From Algibacter_G agarivorans (GTDB taxonomy: Bacteria > Bacteroidota > Bacteroidia > Flavobacteriales > Flavobacteriaceae): a stretch of 58,340 nucleotides of DNA. The position numbers were made by a program, and so were the translations under genes. The first letter of the stretch is position 1. Every line of letters begins with the position of its first letter. A model generated the notes under the pieces. That model was not told the origin of the DNA and made no database searches. It saw only the letters and a list, made by a program, of their open reading frames with translations. The stretch covers positions 1 through 58,340 of the forward strand of contig NZ_BAABJJ010000031.1 in NCBI RefSeq assembly GCF_039543245.1, written 5' to 3'. Shown here piece after piece: positions 1-8,749 of this stretch.

Positions 1-105
1 TGAAGAAATATGAATAATACTCCAATCCTTTTTAAAAATGAATAGTTTTTGGACTTACTTCTGAAAGTGCCTGACTGGTCTAAATTTATATGAATAAGAT
101 ATCCC

Positions 106-1869
106 TTAATTAATCTCCGTTCCAAAAGGAAACATCAACTGAATTCCTTTTTTCTCAGACATGGCTTTAACTTTTTTAAGCATCATATAAGTGTCTTCCC
201 CTAATTCCTCTTTTAAAATAGTTTCCTTAGCTTTTATTAAACCAAACTCTTCTAACATTTTATCAAGGTCTTTTTCAAAAATCGGAAATTCCTTTATTTT
301 ATAATCTTCAATTTCAGCAGCTTCAGAAGCACGTTGCAAGGCCAAATCCAATCCGCCTAATTCATCAACCAAACCAATATTTAGCGCATCAGTTCCTGTC
401 CAGACGCGTCCTTGAGCAATAGCCTTAACATCGTCTTGTTTCATGTTTCGTCCTTCGGCAACTCGACTTGTAAATAACTCATAAATATCAGAAACACCTT
501 CTTTTATAAAAGCACGTTGCTCATCATTTAAAGGTTCAAAAAAGCTATATGTCACTGCGTTTTTATTAGTAACCACTTGCTCTGCATTAATACCCATATT
601 ATCGGCTAATCCCTTACCATTCGGCAACATACCATATACACCAATACTTCCTGTAACGGTAGTTGGTTCCGCAATAATCTTATCGGCATTACATGCAATA
701 TAATATCCGCCAGAAGCTGCATAATTACCCATGGATACTATTACAGGTTTCACTTTTTTAGTCAGTTCTATTTCTCTCCAAATAAGCTCGCTAGCCAATG
801 CACTGCCGCCAGGCGAGTTTACTCTTAACACAATGGCTTTTATTTTATCATCTTCCCGAGCATCTTCTAATGACCTATTCATGGTGCCTTGCCCAACGGC
901 ATTCTCATCACCTTCACCATAAATAATATCGCCTTCAGCATATATAACAGCAATTTTATTTTTACTGGAGTTTATAAGCAATTTAGTTGCAGTATGTTTT
1001 GCATAATCTTCAATAGTAATGGATTCTAAATCATCCTTTTCATCAACTCCTAAAGCATGTTTTAAAGCGTTTATATATTCATCATGATACCCAATTTTAT
1101 CTATTAGATTAGATGATTTTGCCATGCTTGGATTTCTTGCAAGCAGACTGTCTGCTATGGTATTTAATCTATCTACTGGAATGTTTCGGCTGCTGGAAAT
1201 ATCTTGTTTCATGTCATTCCAAAGTGAATTTAAATACACCGAAATTTGCTCTCGGTTATTATCGCTCATTTCATTAGCTAGAAAAGGTTCTACGGCACTT
1301 TTATATTTCCCTAGCCTAACCACTTCCATTTTAACACCGGTTTTTTCTTGAAAATCTTTAAAGTATAAACGCTCAGAAGACAAGCCTTTAAACTCTAAAA
1401 CACCTACAGGGTTTAAATAAACGGTATCTGCTACTGAACTTAAATAATAATCTTTTTGGGTATATATATCTGAATACGCTACAATGAATTTTCCTGACTC
1501 TTTAAATTTCAGTAAAGCACCTCTTAATGCTTTTGTTTGCGAAATCCCTGCATCAATAAAATGGTTTTCTATTGAAATACCTGTAATATTATCGTCAGTA
1601 GCCGCGTAATTTATAGCATCTATAATATTAAAAAGACCATTTTTTTTGGCTTCATTTAAAAACGGATATTCTGCAAATACTGTTTTTCCTGCATAGTCTT
1701 TAATGGGGAAATCCAAGGTTAATTCTAGAACAGAATTCGGTTTTACCTTAACAATATTATCTGAACCTCCTCCAAATAATACCCCTAAAACAATTAAGCC
1801 TAAAAAACAAATGGCCAAGAATACAAAGATTCCTGTTACAGTTGATAATACGCGTTTAATAAAATTCAT
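106..1869 (-). CDS. sppA: Signal peptide peptidase SppA, 67-kDa type
   Basis: Membrane-bound serine protease of the S49 family, which degrades signal peptides and other membrane-released fragments. At 587 residues it is the long, duplicated form. One N-terminal membrane segment lies at residues 11-34. The N-terminal half carries the catalytic lysine region GKYKSAVEPF (K190), and the C-terminal half has the nucleophile motif AASGGYY (S386), preceded by NSPGGSA at 351-357. Both catalytic residues are therefore present. The ATG lies 2 bases after the menE stop, so it is probably the last gene of the men operon. Its place there is likely shared transcription and not a role in quinone synthesis. 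Confidence 0.95.
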   Translation of the reverse strand: MNFIKRVLSTVTGIFVFLAICFLGLIVLGVLFGGGSDNIVKVKPNSVLELTLDFPIKDYAGKTVFAEYPFLNEAKKNGLFNIIDAINYAATDDNITGISIENHFIDAGISQTKALRGALLKFKESGKFIVAYSDIYTQKDYYLSSVADTVYLNPVGVLEFKGLSSERLYFKDFQEKTGVKMEVVRLGKYKSAVEPFLANEMSDNNREQISVYLNSLWNDMKQDISSSRNIPVDRLNTIADSLLARNPSMAKSSNLIDKIGYHDEYINALKHALGVDEKDDLESITIEDYAKHTATKLLINSSKNKIAVIYAEGDIIYGEGDENAVGQGTMNRSLEDAREDDKIKAIVLRVNSPGGSALASELIWREIELTKKVKPVIVSMGNYAASGGYYIACNADKIIAEPTTVTGSIGVYGMLPNGKGLADNMGINAEQVVTNKNAVTYSFFEPLNDEQRAFIKEGVSDIYELFTSRVAEGRNMKQDDVKAIAQGRVWTGTDALNIGLVDELGGLDLALQRASEAAEIEDYKIKEFPIFEKDLDKMLEEFGLIKAKETILKEELGEDTYMMLKKVKAMSEKKGIQLMFPFGTEIN

Positions 1870-1871
1870 AA

Positions 1872-2948
1872 TTAAATATTTAATGCTTCTAAGGTATTCC
1901 TTCTATGAATCTTTCCCGATGCCGTAAGTTTAAAATTAGGAATGGCAATAATTTCTTTTGGCTTTTCGTACTTATCTAAGCAGTCAAAAATTGATGCATC
2001 CAAATTATTCTCTTTACTTTCTAAAACCAGTATTAATTTTTCTCCTAAAGCATCATCTAGTTTCGACGCAATAAAAAATTCTTCATCTATTTTACACCTA
2101 AGTTTTTTTTCAATGACCTCGGGGAAAAATTTAATACCTCCAGAATTTATTACATTATCACTGCGGCCCAACCATTGAAATTCATTTTGAGAATGAATTT
2201 CAACAACATCATTGGTAATAATTATTTCATCAGAAAGATGCGGGGCGTTAACTACCAAACAACCTCTATCATCTTGAGATACTGAAACATCTGGAAATGC
2301 TTTGAAATAAGAAGTTTCAATATTTTCTGAATCGCTAAAATTATTTAGTTTTTTTACAGCAATATGAGATACTGTTTCTGTCATTCCATAGGTTTCATAA
2401 ACAACAGGTTTTTTATCTTTAATAGAGTCTATTATAGGTTTGGAAACTCGACCTCCCCCAACTATTACAGTTTTTATGCATTTCAAATACTTTGCAAAAT
2501 TTTTAAGTTGCAAAGGCGTAAAGGCACAGAACTCATAGTCTTTTTCGTAATCTATTTGAGGAAGCCCAGTAGGTCCAACCATGTCTAATTCTAAACCTAA
2601 AACAATGGCTCTAACTATCATCATTTTTCCTGCAATAAAATTTGATGGCAAGCAATGCAGTACTTTACTACCTGGGTATAAATTAAAAAAATCACCTGTC
2701 GCTATAGCCGAATTTACCATAGCTTGTTTTTTAATCTTTATTTTTTTTGGCTTGCCAGTAGACCCCGATGTTTTGGCTATAACATAATCTTTATCATCCA
2801 GCCAATCGAGTAAAAAATTACCTAGTTCTTGTTGATAAGGAAAACCTTCTTTAACATAACTATATGCAATTTCCATAAGGTCTTCGTATTTGTAATTTAA
2901 ACCGTCTAGTTTAAATTTTAAATGTACATTGGTGTAATTTGGTGTCAT
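1872..2948 (-). CDS. menE: o-Succinylbenzoate--CoA ligase (MenE-type AMP-binding enzyme)
   Basis: Adenylate-forming enzyme that activates o-succinylbenzoate with ATP and CoA in menaquinone synthesis. The ATP-binding loop TSGSTGKPKK is at residues 60-69 and the adenylate-binding YGMTE motif at 187-191. The C-terminal SGKIHRR end carries the usual lysine of the small domain. At 358 residues it is shorter than many acyl-CoA ligases, because the N-terminal region is reduced, as seen in Bacteroidota MenE proteins. Its start overlaps the CPBP gene stop by 4 bases (ATGA), indicating translational coupling. Substrate assignment rests mainly on linkage to menC, menA and menB. Confidence 0.9.
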   Translation of the reverse strand: MTPNYTNVHLKFKLDGLNYKYEDLMEIAYSYVKEGFPYQQELGNFLLDWLDDKDYVIAKTSGSTGKPKKIKIKKQAMVNSAIATGDFFNLYPGSKVLHCLPSNFIAGKMMIVRAIVLGLELDMVGPTGLPQIDYEKDYEFCAFTPLQLKNFAKYLKCIKTVIVGGGRVSKPIIDSIKDKKPVVYETYGMTETVSHIAVKKLNNFSDSENIETSYFKAFPDVSVSQDDRGCLVVNAPHLSDEIIITNDVVEIHSQNEFQWLGRSDNVINSGGIKFFPEVIEKKLRCKIDEEFFIASKLDDALGEKLILVLESKENNLDASIFDCLDKYEKPKEIIAIPNFKLTASGKIHRRNTLEALNI

Positions 2949-3910
2949 AATTCTTCTAAAATTTTATAATCTTCTGTTGGTGGTTCAACTATATTTCCTA
3001 ATAATTTATCTTTCCAATTTGTCCAATTGTACTTTTTTGAAAGTATAAAAAGCAATATTGGAAACACTACAAAAACGGGAACAAATATTTCTTCAATCCC
3101 CATTTCTGATGGGTCTGATAAATCTTTTAATACTGAATGTGTTTGAAATGCTGTCCAGTCTGCTGTAACCAAAAGTGCAGTAAATAAATTGTTTGCTGCA
3201 TGAAAACCAAGAGACAGTTCCAGACCTTCATCCATTAACGTCATAATACCTAAAAATAATCCTGTGCCTATATAGTAAACCATAATAACGGACCCCAATT
3301 TATCTACTTCTGGATTGGCAATGTGCAATAGCCCAAAGACTAGAGATGTTAATATTAACGGCACCCATTTATTTTTCACCAAAACACCTATACCCTGCAT
3401 TAAATAGCCTCTAAACAAATACTCTTCAAAACTGGTCTGTAAAGGCACTAAAAGAATGGCAATAACGCAAAGCATTAAAAACGGAACTAATTGAAAGTTT
3501 AGCTCATAATCTTCTGGTGCCATATAATAATCAAGCAAAACAATTCCACTTGATACAATGCCCCAAATAAAGAATATAAACCAAAATCGTTTCCAATCGA
3601 TTTTTTTTCTAGTAGTTGTTAAATGTGTTATAGATTGTTTGTGTAAATATTTAACTGCTAATAGGAGCGCTAAAAGACCTCCTGCAAAGGGCAATAAGAC
3701 GAATACCAAATTTAAATTAGGATCAAACAAGGACATCATATAATTAGTATCCTGCATTTGAGACAAATCTACATTACCAATTGCCGTTTCAACACCTATA
3801 GCAATCATGTGTGGCATAGAGAAAATAACAACACCAATAATGGCAATTATTACACCAACTATGTAACGCCACCAATCGTGCAAAACATTAAAAACTTGAG
3901 TTATATACAT
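2945..3910 (-). CDS. CPBP family intramembrane glutamic endopeptidase
   Basis: Polytopic membrane protein of the CPBP (CAAX protease/bacteriocin-processing, Abi) family, about 8 hydrophobic segments in 321 residues. All three family motifs are visible: FEEYLFRG (E162, E163, R167), FGLLHIAN (H196) and LGFHAANN (H237). Such proteins cleave substrates in the membrane, but the substrate cannot be read from sequence. It lies inside the men cluster, overlapping menE by 4 bases, and is separated from menC by 138 bases that consist almost wholly of repeats. Confidence 0.85.
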   Translation of the reverse strand: MYITQVFNVLHDWWRYIVGVIIAIIGVVIFSMPHMIAIGVETAIGNVDLSQMQDTNYMMSLFDPNLNLVFVLLPFAGGLLALLLAVKYLHKQSITHLTTTRKKIDWKRFWFIFFIWGIVSSGIVLLDYYMAPEDYELNFQLVPFLMLCVIAILLVPLQTSFEEYLFRGYLMQGIGVLVKNKWVPLILTSLVFGLLHIANPEVDKLGSVIMVYYIGTGLFLGIMTLMDEGLELSLGFHAANNLFTALLVTADWTAFQTHSVLKDLSDPSEMGIEEIFVPVFVVFPILLFILSKKYNWTNWKDKLLGNIVEPPTEDYKILEEL

Positions 3911-3923
3911 AACTTATAAATTA

Positions 3924-3944
3924 ATTCCGATTTTAGTTCGGAAT
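3924..3944. repeat. Short hairpin with a dispersed-repeat tail
   Basis: Perfect 7-base stem (ATTCCGA and TCGGAAT) with a 7-base loop, followed by GACAATT. The GGAATGACAATT end matches the end of the dispersed repeats at 8625-8664 and 33443-33482. It fills part of the gap between the CPBP gene and menC. Confidence 0.5.
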
Positions 3945-3985
3945 GACAATTATTAATTTGAAGCAACACTTTTAATGTTGCATAT

Positions 3986-4061
3986 TGAACTCATTTAAAC
4001 TTTTTTAATTGGCTGTAAAATGATATTTTTCGCTTCAATCCAAAAAGTTTAAATGAGTTCA
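3986..4061. repeat. 76-bp inverted-repeat element overlapping the menC stop
   Basis: Two perfect 20-base arms (3986-4005 and 4042-4061) flank a 36-base loop. The right arm contains the menC stop codon (4049-4051) and the last codons (ELI). A third copy of the arm, with 3 mismatches over 25 bases, lies at 40446-40470 far from any men gene, so the sequence is a dispersed repeat and not simply a menC terminator. In the menC transcript it would form a long hairpin. Confidence 0.75.
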
Positions 4062-5095
4062 TTACCTAAATTCCAATTAACATTTTTACGGTATTGCAAT
4101 GTACCATTTTTTACTTGTAATGGGCTTTCAAAATTGTTGAAAAATAAACCTCCGGTTCCAAGTCCTTGTAGCAAACTACTGTTTTTTGTGTATGTATATT
4201 GCGCTATGGCATTTAGCCCAATATTACTTTCTAAAGCACTGGTTATCCACCATCCCATATTTTGTTTTTCTGCAATGTCAATCCATTCGTTACTTCCACA
4301 AAAACCTGCAACCAAACTAGGTTTTAAAATGATGTATTGTGGATTAATAGTTTGTAGCAATTCTTGCTTTTTTGTTACAGAAAAGACCCCAATTAATTCT
4401 TCATCTAAAGCAATAGGTAAAGGTGTATTTTCACATAAAGCGGCCATGTCTTGAAATTGACCTTGTTTTATGGGTTGTTCTATGGAATGTAAATCAAATT
4501 CAGACAATATTTTTAATTTTTCCAAAGCTTCGGATGGATGAAATGCACCATTGGCATCCACACGCAATTCGATATCTTTTGATGTGAATTGGTTTCTGAT
4601 GGATTTTAGAAGGTTAATTTCTTGCTGAAAATCAATGGCTCCAATTTTCATTTTAATACAATTGAAACCAGCTTCAATTTTGTCTTTAATTTGCTGTTTC
4701 ATGAAAGCTTCTGACCCCATCCAAATTAGTCCGTTTATTGGGATTGAATCTTCACTTTGTGTAAATTTAGAAGGAAACAACTCAAACATACTAGGGCTTT
4801 CCAGAGATTTAAAAGCGGTTTCTAAACCAAACTGAATACTTGGGAACGCCATCAACTCTGCCAATAATTCTTCTAAACCTAAATTAATATTTCTACAAAC
4901 CCATTTAAGTTTTTCTTCATAATCCGGTCTATCATCAACTGAAAGCCCTCTAAAAAGTCCACATTCACCAATGCCTTTTTTGCCTTCAGCATTTAAAATA
5001 AGAAACCACGTTTCTTTAGTTTTTAAAACCCCTCGAGATGTTCCGCTAGCTTGCTTGAAGTTAAGAATGTACTTTTTATATGATGCTGATATCAT
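4049..5095 (-). CDS. menC: o-Succinylbenzoate synthase
   Basis: Enolase-superfamily enzyme that dehydrates SHCHC to o-succinylbenzoate in menaquinone synthesis. The full catalytic set is readable: KMK at residues 148-150, metal ligands D180 (RVDANGAF), E206 (IEQPI) and D231/E232, and the second base K258 (ILKPSL). Length 348 residues is normal for Bacteroidota. It directly abuts the upstream UPF0173 gene (5095/5096). The last residues and stop codon are made by one arm of an inverted-repeat element, so the native C-terminus may have been altered without touching the active site. Confidence 0.93.
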   Translation of the reverse strand: MISASYKKYILNFKQASGTSRGVLKTKETWFLILNAEGKKGIGECGLFRGLSVDDRPDYEEKLKWVCRNINLGLEELLAELMAFPSIQFGLETAFKSLESPSMFELFPSKFTQSEDSIPINGLIWMGSEAFMKQQIKDKIEAGFNCIKMKIGAIDFQQEINLLKSIRNQFTSKDIELRVDANGAFHPSEALEKLKILSEFDLHSIEQPIKQGQFQDMAALCENTPLPIALDEELIGVFSVTKKQELLQTINPQYIILKPSLVAGFCGSNEWIDIAEKQNMGWWITSALESNIGLNAIAQYTYTKNSSLLQGLGTGGLFFNNFESPLQVKNGTLQYRKNVNWNLGNELI

Positions 5096-5773
5096 TTATA
5101 ATTCAATAAAATCACCAATTTTCAAAAGCATTAAATCTTTATCTTTTTCAAAGAATTTTCGCTTTGCGACTTCATGGTCTATTTCTATATAGCCAAACGT
5201 ATCGTAGTGATAGCCTAAAACTTTGTCGCATTCAATAAAATCACTGGCTAGAATAGCGTCATCAATCCCCATTGTAAAATTATCGCCAATAGGCAAAATA
5301 GCTAAATCTAATTTTGTTTGAAGCGGAATAAGTTTCATATCAAAAGTCAATGCCGTATCTCCAGCTATATAAATATTTTTATGTTCGCCTTCAATTACAA
5401 AACCTCCGGGTTGCCCACCATAACTTCCATCAGGAAAAGAAGAGGTGTGAATTGCATTTACATATTTAACAGAACCAAATTCAAAATCCCATGTTCCGCC
5501 ATGATTCATAGGGTGGCCTTCAAACCCAAGGTTTGTGTAATGCGTAACTATTTCATAATTTGAAATGATAACGGCGTTAGTTCTTTTAGCAATAGCCTCG
5601 ACATCTACAATATGATCTTGATGTGCATGTGTAACGAGAATATAATCGGCTTTAAGAGTATCAATATTAATTTCTGAAGCTTTTGGATTGGCTGAAATAA
5701 ATGGGTCTACAAGTATATTAACATCGTTAATTTGAATCCCTAAACTGGCATGTCCGTAAAATGTGATTTTCAT
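5096..5773 (-). CDS. UPF0173 metal-dependent hydrolase (metallo-beta-lactamase fold)
   Basis: Cytoplasmic protein of 225 residues with the metallo-beta-lactamase metal motif HAHQDH at residues 49-54 and further ligands in AGDTAL (D about 138) and GYHYDT. It belongs to the UPF0173 group, whose physiological substrate is not established. It sits between menA and menC, with zero spacing to menC, a position that suggests co-transcription with menaquinone genes. Whether it acts in the pathway (for example as a thioesterase) is unproven. Confidence 0.85.
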   Translation of the reverse strand: MKITFYGHASLGIQINDVNILVDPFISANPKASEINIDTLKADYILVTHAHQDHIVDVEAIAKRTNAVIISNYEIVTHYTNLGFEGHPMNHGGTWDFEFGSVKYVNAIHTSSFPDGSYGGQPGGFVIEGEHKNIYIAGDTALTFDMKLIPLQTKLDLAILPIGDNFTMGIDDAILASDFIECDKVLGYHYDTFGYIEIDHEVAKRKFFEKDKDLMLLKIGDFIEL

Positions 5774-5808
5774 GTTTAAAAATTTAAAGTTTTAGAATGC
5801 TAAATTTA

Positions 5809-6729
5809 CTAAAATGGCAGTAAATGTCCAATCCCTATTAAGATTGCTAATAATACTGTAGTTAGCGCTAATTTTTTTAATTCAGGGTCCAGCAATTTAG
5901 GATCTGAATTATTATTTGTTTTTTTTAGGTGAATTAATAAAGGAACATATGCTAAAACAAAAATTAAATTATAAGGTGAGGTATAATATAATATACCAAA
6001 TAAGCCAGATAAAACTATAGCAGATATAATAAGTATAATATGATAGATTTTTGCTTTGTTTTTACCAAGTTTTACAGCCAAAGTGATCTTATTAGACTTT
6101 TTATCCGAATCTAAATCGCGCATATTATTAAGGTTTAAAACCGCTGCACTTAGCAACCCAATGGTACACGCTGGCAAAAAAGTGACGTGATCTACCTGCT
6201 TAGCAAACAATACATAGCACCCTATAACACTTACCAATCCGAAAAAAATAAAAACAAAAACATCCCCTAAACCTCTGTAACCGTAAGCATTACTCCCTAT
6301 AGTATAGCGCATCGCGGCAATTACAGATCCTATTCCGATTCCGAAGAAAATAAGCGTTAGAAAAAAATGTTTGACTCCAAAGGCCGTAAAAACAAGCATG
6401 AATGCTAGTCCAATTGAAATCAAAATATTCATTTTGATAGCGTTAAATAACTCCTCTGGAGAAATTTGTCCAGACTGTACGGCGCGTTCAGGACCAATTC
6501 TATCATCATTATCAATACCCTTTACTCCATCGCCGTAATCATTAGCAAAGTTAGAAAGTATCTGAAAACTCAAAGTAGTTAAAATAGCCAATGTACAAAC
6601 ATCCCAACTAAAAACGCCGTTATAATACGCTAAGCATGAAGCTAATATAATTCCAGATATTGATAATGGAAGCGTTCGTAAACGCATTGCGGAAATCCAA
6701 ATAGAAATTTTGTTCATCAAGGGATCCAT
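5809..6729 (-). CDS. menA: 1,4-Dihydroxy-2-naphthoate polyprenyltransferase
   Basis: UbiA-family integral membrane enzyme that prenylates 1,4-dihydroxy-2-naphthoate to demethylmenaquinone. Two Asp-rich motifs are visible: NDYGDGVKGIDND (residues about 64-76) and NMRDLDSDKKSNK (about 198-210). About eight transmembrane helices fit the family, and 306 residues is typical. Its start overlaps the menB stop by 13 bases if the first ATG is used; an internal ATG four codons later would leave a 1-base overlap. Both are consistent with an operon with menB upstream. Confidence 0.93.
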   Translation of the reverse strand: MDPLMNKISIWISAMRLRTLPLSISGIILASCLAYYNGVFSWDVCTLAILTTLSFQILSNFANDYGDGVKGIDNDDRIGPERAVQSGQISPEELFNAIKMNILISIGLAFMLVFTAFGVKHFFLTLIFFGIGIGSVIAAMRYTIGSNAYGYRGLGDVFVFIFFGLVSVIGCYVLFAKQVDHVTFLPACTIGLLSAAVLNLNNMRDLDSDKKSNKITLAVKLGKNKAKIYHIILIISAIVLSGLFGILYYTSPYNLIFVLAYVPLLIHLKKTNNNSDPKLLDPELKKLALTTVLLAILIGIGHLLPF

Positions 6730-7556
6730 TTTTTATCAAAGTTAGGCTTGCGCTTTTCAAGGAAAGCATTTCGTCCTTCTTTTGCTTCATCTGTCATATA
6801 GGCTAAACGGGTAGCTTCACCTGCAAAAACTTGTTGTCCCACCATGCCATCATCAGTTAAATTCATGGCAAATTTCAACATCTTTATTGACGTTGGGGAT
6901 TTTGCTAATATTTCTTGAGCCCATTCGTAAGCCGTGTTTTCAAGATCTTCATGAGGTATAACCGCATTAACCATTCCCATATCAAAAGCTTCTTGTGCTG
7001 AGTAATTTCTTCCTAGAAAAAAGATTTCACGGGCTTTTTTCTGCCCTACCATTTTTGCTAAATAGGCAGAACCATAACCGCCATCAAAACTAGTAACATC
7101 GGCATCGGTTTGTTTAAAAATGGCATGTTCCTTACTTGCTAAAGTTAAATCGCAAATGACATGCAAACTATGTCCGCCGCCTACTGCCCATCCTGGAACT
7201 ACGGCTATTACCGCTTTTGGCATAAAACGGATTAAACGCTGAACTTCTAATATATTTAAACGATGGTAACCGTCTTCTCCAACATAACCTTGGTGACCAC
7301 GAGCTTTTTGATCGCCACCACTGCAAAACGAATATACACCATCTTTAGTTGAAGGACCTTCAGCAGAAAGCAAAACAACACCAATATTTACATCTTCATT
7401 GGCATCATAAAAGGCATCGTATAATTCGCTTGTTGTTTTTGGTCTAAATGCATTTCTAACGTTAGGTCTATTAAATGCTATTCTAGCCACGCCATTGCAC
7501 TTTTTATAAGTGATATCTTGGAATTCTTTAACGGTAACCCAATTTGGTTGTTCCAT
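6717..7556 (-). CDS. menB: 1,4-Dihydroxy-2-naphthoyl-CoA synthase, bicarbonate-independent type
   Basis: Crotonase-fold enzyme that cyclises o-succinylbenzoyl-CoA. The oxyanion region CSGGDQKARG (residues 78-87) and FDGGYGSAYLAK (157-168) are present. QTDADV at 149-154 has Asp151 where bicarbonate-dependent enzymes such as E. coli MenB have Gly, matching the mycobacterial-type form in which the Asp carboxylate replaces bicarbonate. I chose the ATG at 7556 (MEQPNW). A longer reading would start at TTG 7574, but that TTG forms the end of a TATTTTTG promoter-like box. First gene of the men operon. Confidence 0.95.
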   Translation of the reverse strand: MEQPNWVTVKEFQDITYKKCNGVARIAFNRPNVRNAFRPKTTSELYDAFYDANEDVNIGVVLLSAEGPSTKDGVYSFCSGGDQKARGHQGYVGEDGYHRLNILEVQRLIRFMPKAVIAVVPGWAVGGGHSLHVICDLTLASKEHAIFKQTDADVTSFDGGYGSAYLAKMVGQKKAREIFFLGRNYSAQEAFDMGMVNAVIPHEDLENTAYEWAQEILAKSPTSIKMLKFAMNLTDDGMVGQQVFAGEATRLAYMTDEAKEGRNAFLEKRKPNFDKKWIP

Positions 7557-7571
7557 TTTATTTATTTTAGT

Positions 7572-7579
7572 CAAAAATA
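7572..7579 (-). promoter_or_regulatory. Bacteroidota -7 box for the men operon
   Basis: The minus strand reads TATTTTTG, an exact TANNTTTG match, 16 bases before the menB ATG. No good -33 TTG is found at the usual distance, so support is partial. It argues against the upstream TTG as start codon. Confidence 0.45.
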
Positions 7580-7610
7580 AATTTTATTTCATTAAAACAC
7601 TTACTTCAAT

Positions 7611-8143
7611 ATGAAAAATAATATTTTCCTATTCGTTTTTATCCTTATCGCTTTTGCTAGTAATTCTCAATCTTATGAGTTTAAAACGGTTATAGATATA
7701 GAAGCTACACCCGTTATTAGTCAAGGCAAAACGGGAACATGTTGGAGTTTTTCAACATCTTCTTTTTTAGAAAGCGAAATTATTAGGCTTACAGAAAGAA
7801 AAAATGATTTATCTGAAATGTACTCTGTCCGTAACAGATACCCGAAAAAACCTTGGAATTAAGTTATAGGACTACAGATGACCATTTAATACATATAACA
7901 GGCCATGTAAAAGACCAAAACAACAACACCTATTACAAAGTTAAAAACTCTTGGGGCAGTGAATCAGAAAGGGTTACTAATGGTGGTTGCTTGTATATGA
8001 GTCAAGCTTATTTTAAAATGAAAATGATTTCTATAACTATTCATAAAGATGCTCTTCATCAAAAACTGCCTAACCTTTTGATGAAACAACAAAAATACTT
8101 ACACATTTTTAAATATGTAGTAAAAATAAAAAATAAGGATTAG
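7611..8143 (+). pseudogene. Remnant of a C1-type aminopeptidase (bleomycin hydrolase-like) with internal deletion
   Basis: Positions 7611-7862 encode a signal peptide and the N-terminal part of a papain-fold peptidase, including the catalytic Cys motif GTCWSFS. From about 7855, in another frame, the sequence resumes at ELSYRTTDDHLIHITG with the catalytic His, then KNSWG with the catalytic Asn, and the normal C-terminal region to 8143. The family is about 400 residues long; only about 175 remain. The middle (roughly 200 or more residues) is missing and the two parts are out of frame, so no active enzyme can be made. The gene is divergent from menB. Confidence 0.85.
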
Positions 8144-8273
8144 TGCGTATTGTCATACTCATTTTATTTGTTAATTTTGTTAATAATTTTTTGTTAAAAT
8201 TAAATTTTGTTGACAAATAGTGTGTTTTAACGAAAAAATATGTATTTTGTCGAAAATTTAAACCCCAACGCCT

Positions 8274-8450
8274 ATGTTGTTAACAATTACTTTCTCTATT
8301 TCTGCTCTTGTAATCATTAATTTGTTGCTATTAAAGTTTAGTTGTAATAAAACTGTAAAAACGACAAAAATGGATAAAAAGCCTGTTATTCTAAGATCAT
8401 TTACCTCCACTGAATCTGGGGCTGAAATTCTGGCTCCAACCGGTAGTTAG
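8274..8450 (+). CDS. Small membrane-anchored protein of unknown function (58 aa)
   Basis: An ATG-started reading frame of 58 residues beginning MLLTITFSISALVIIN and ending ILAPTGS. Residues 1-22 form one hydrophobic segment; the rest is a short charged tail (KTVKTTKMDKK) followed by a polar end. The pattern of a membrane segment, a cysteine (KFSCNK) and an APTGS end looks like small conserved proteins I associate with Flavobacteriaceae, but I cannot verify this. A promoter-like TTGACA (8210-8215) lies upstream. No function can be assigned. Confidence 0.5.
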   Translation: MLLTITFSISALVIINLLLLKFSCNKTVKTTKMDKKPVILRSFTSTESGAEILAPTGS

Positions 8451-8624
8451 AAAATTTATTTTTTTAAATAATGTCTTCAAAGCAATGATCTTTAAGGTAT
8501 AAGGTATGGAGATATAATTCTTTGGTGTTTTAATTTTTATGGTTTTTGGGTAAAAAACGTCTTGAATATTTTAGGGACTAGTTTTAATTCACTTGTTATT
8601 CATCGTTTTACATAATTACAATAA

Positions 8625-8664
8625 TGAATTCATGAATCTTTCAATTTCATGGGAATAACAATTT
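8625..8664 (+). repeat. 40-bp dispersed repeat, copy 1
   Basis: Matches 33443-33482 at 37 of 40 positions in the same orientation. It starts TGAATTCATGAATC and ends ACAATTT. Both copies are intergenic. The rest of the 8451-8749 gap holds nothing else I recognise. Confidence 0.7.
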
Positions 8665-8749
8665 AAACGGAGAAGATTAGAACTATTTTTTCAATTAAAA
8701 ATGACTTATTAAAACCTTTTTGGACCTTAAACACTAATATTTTCACACT

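Noticed and set aside
60..72. TCTGAAAGTGCCT near the left end is the inverse of AGGCACTTTCAGA at 58274-58286, suggesting ends of one large element
   Set aside because: A 13-base inverted match is expected about 25 times by chance in 58 kb, and the flanks do not match.
8160..8260. Promoter for the 58-residue gene (TTGACA then TATTTTG)
   Set aside because: The -7 motif lacks the two-base spacing of TANNTTTG and the spacer is too long, so it is not listed as a feature.
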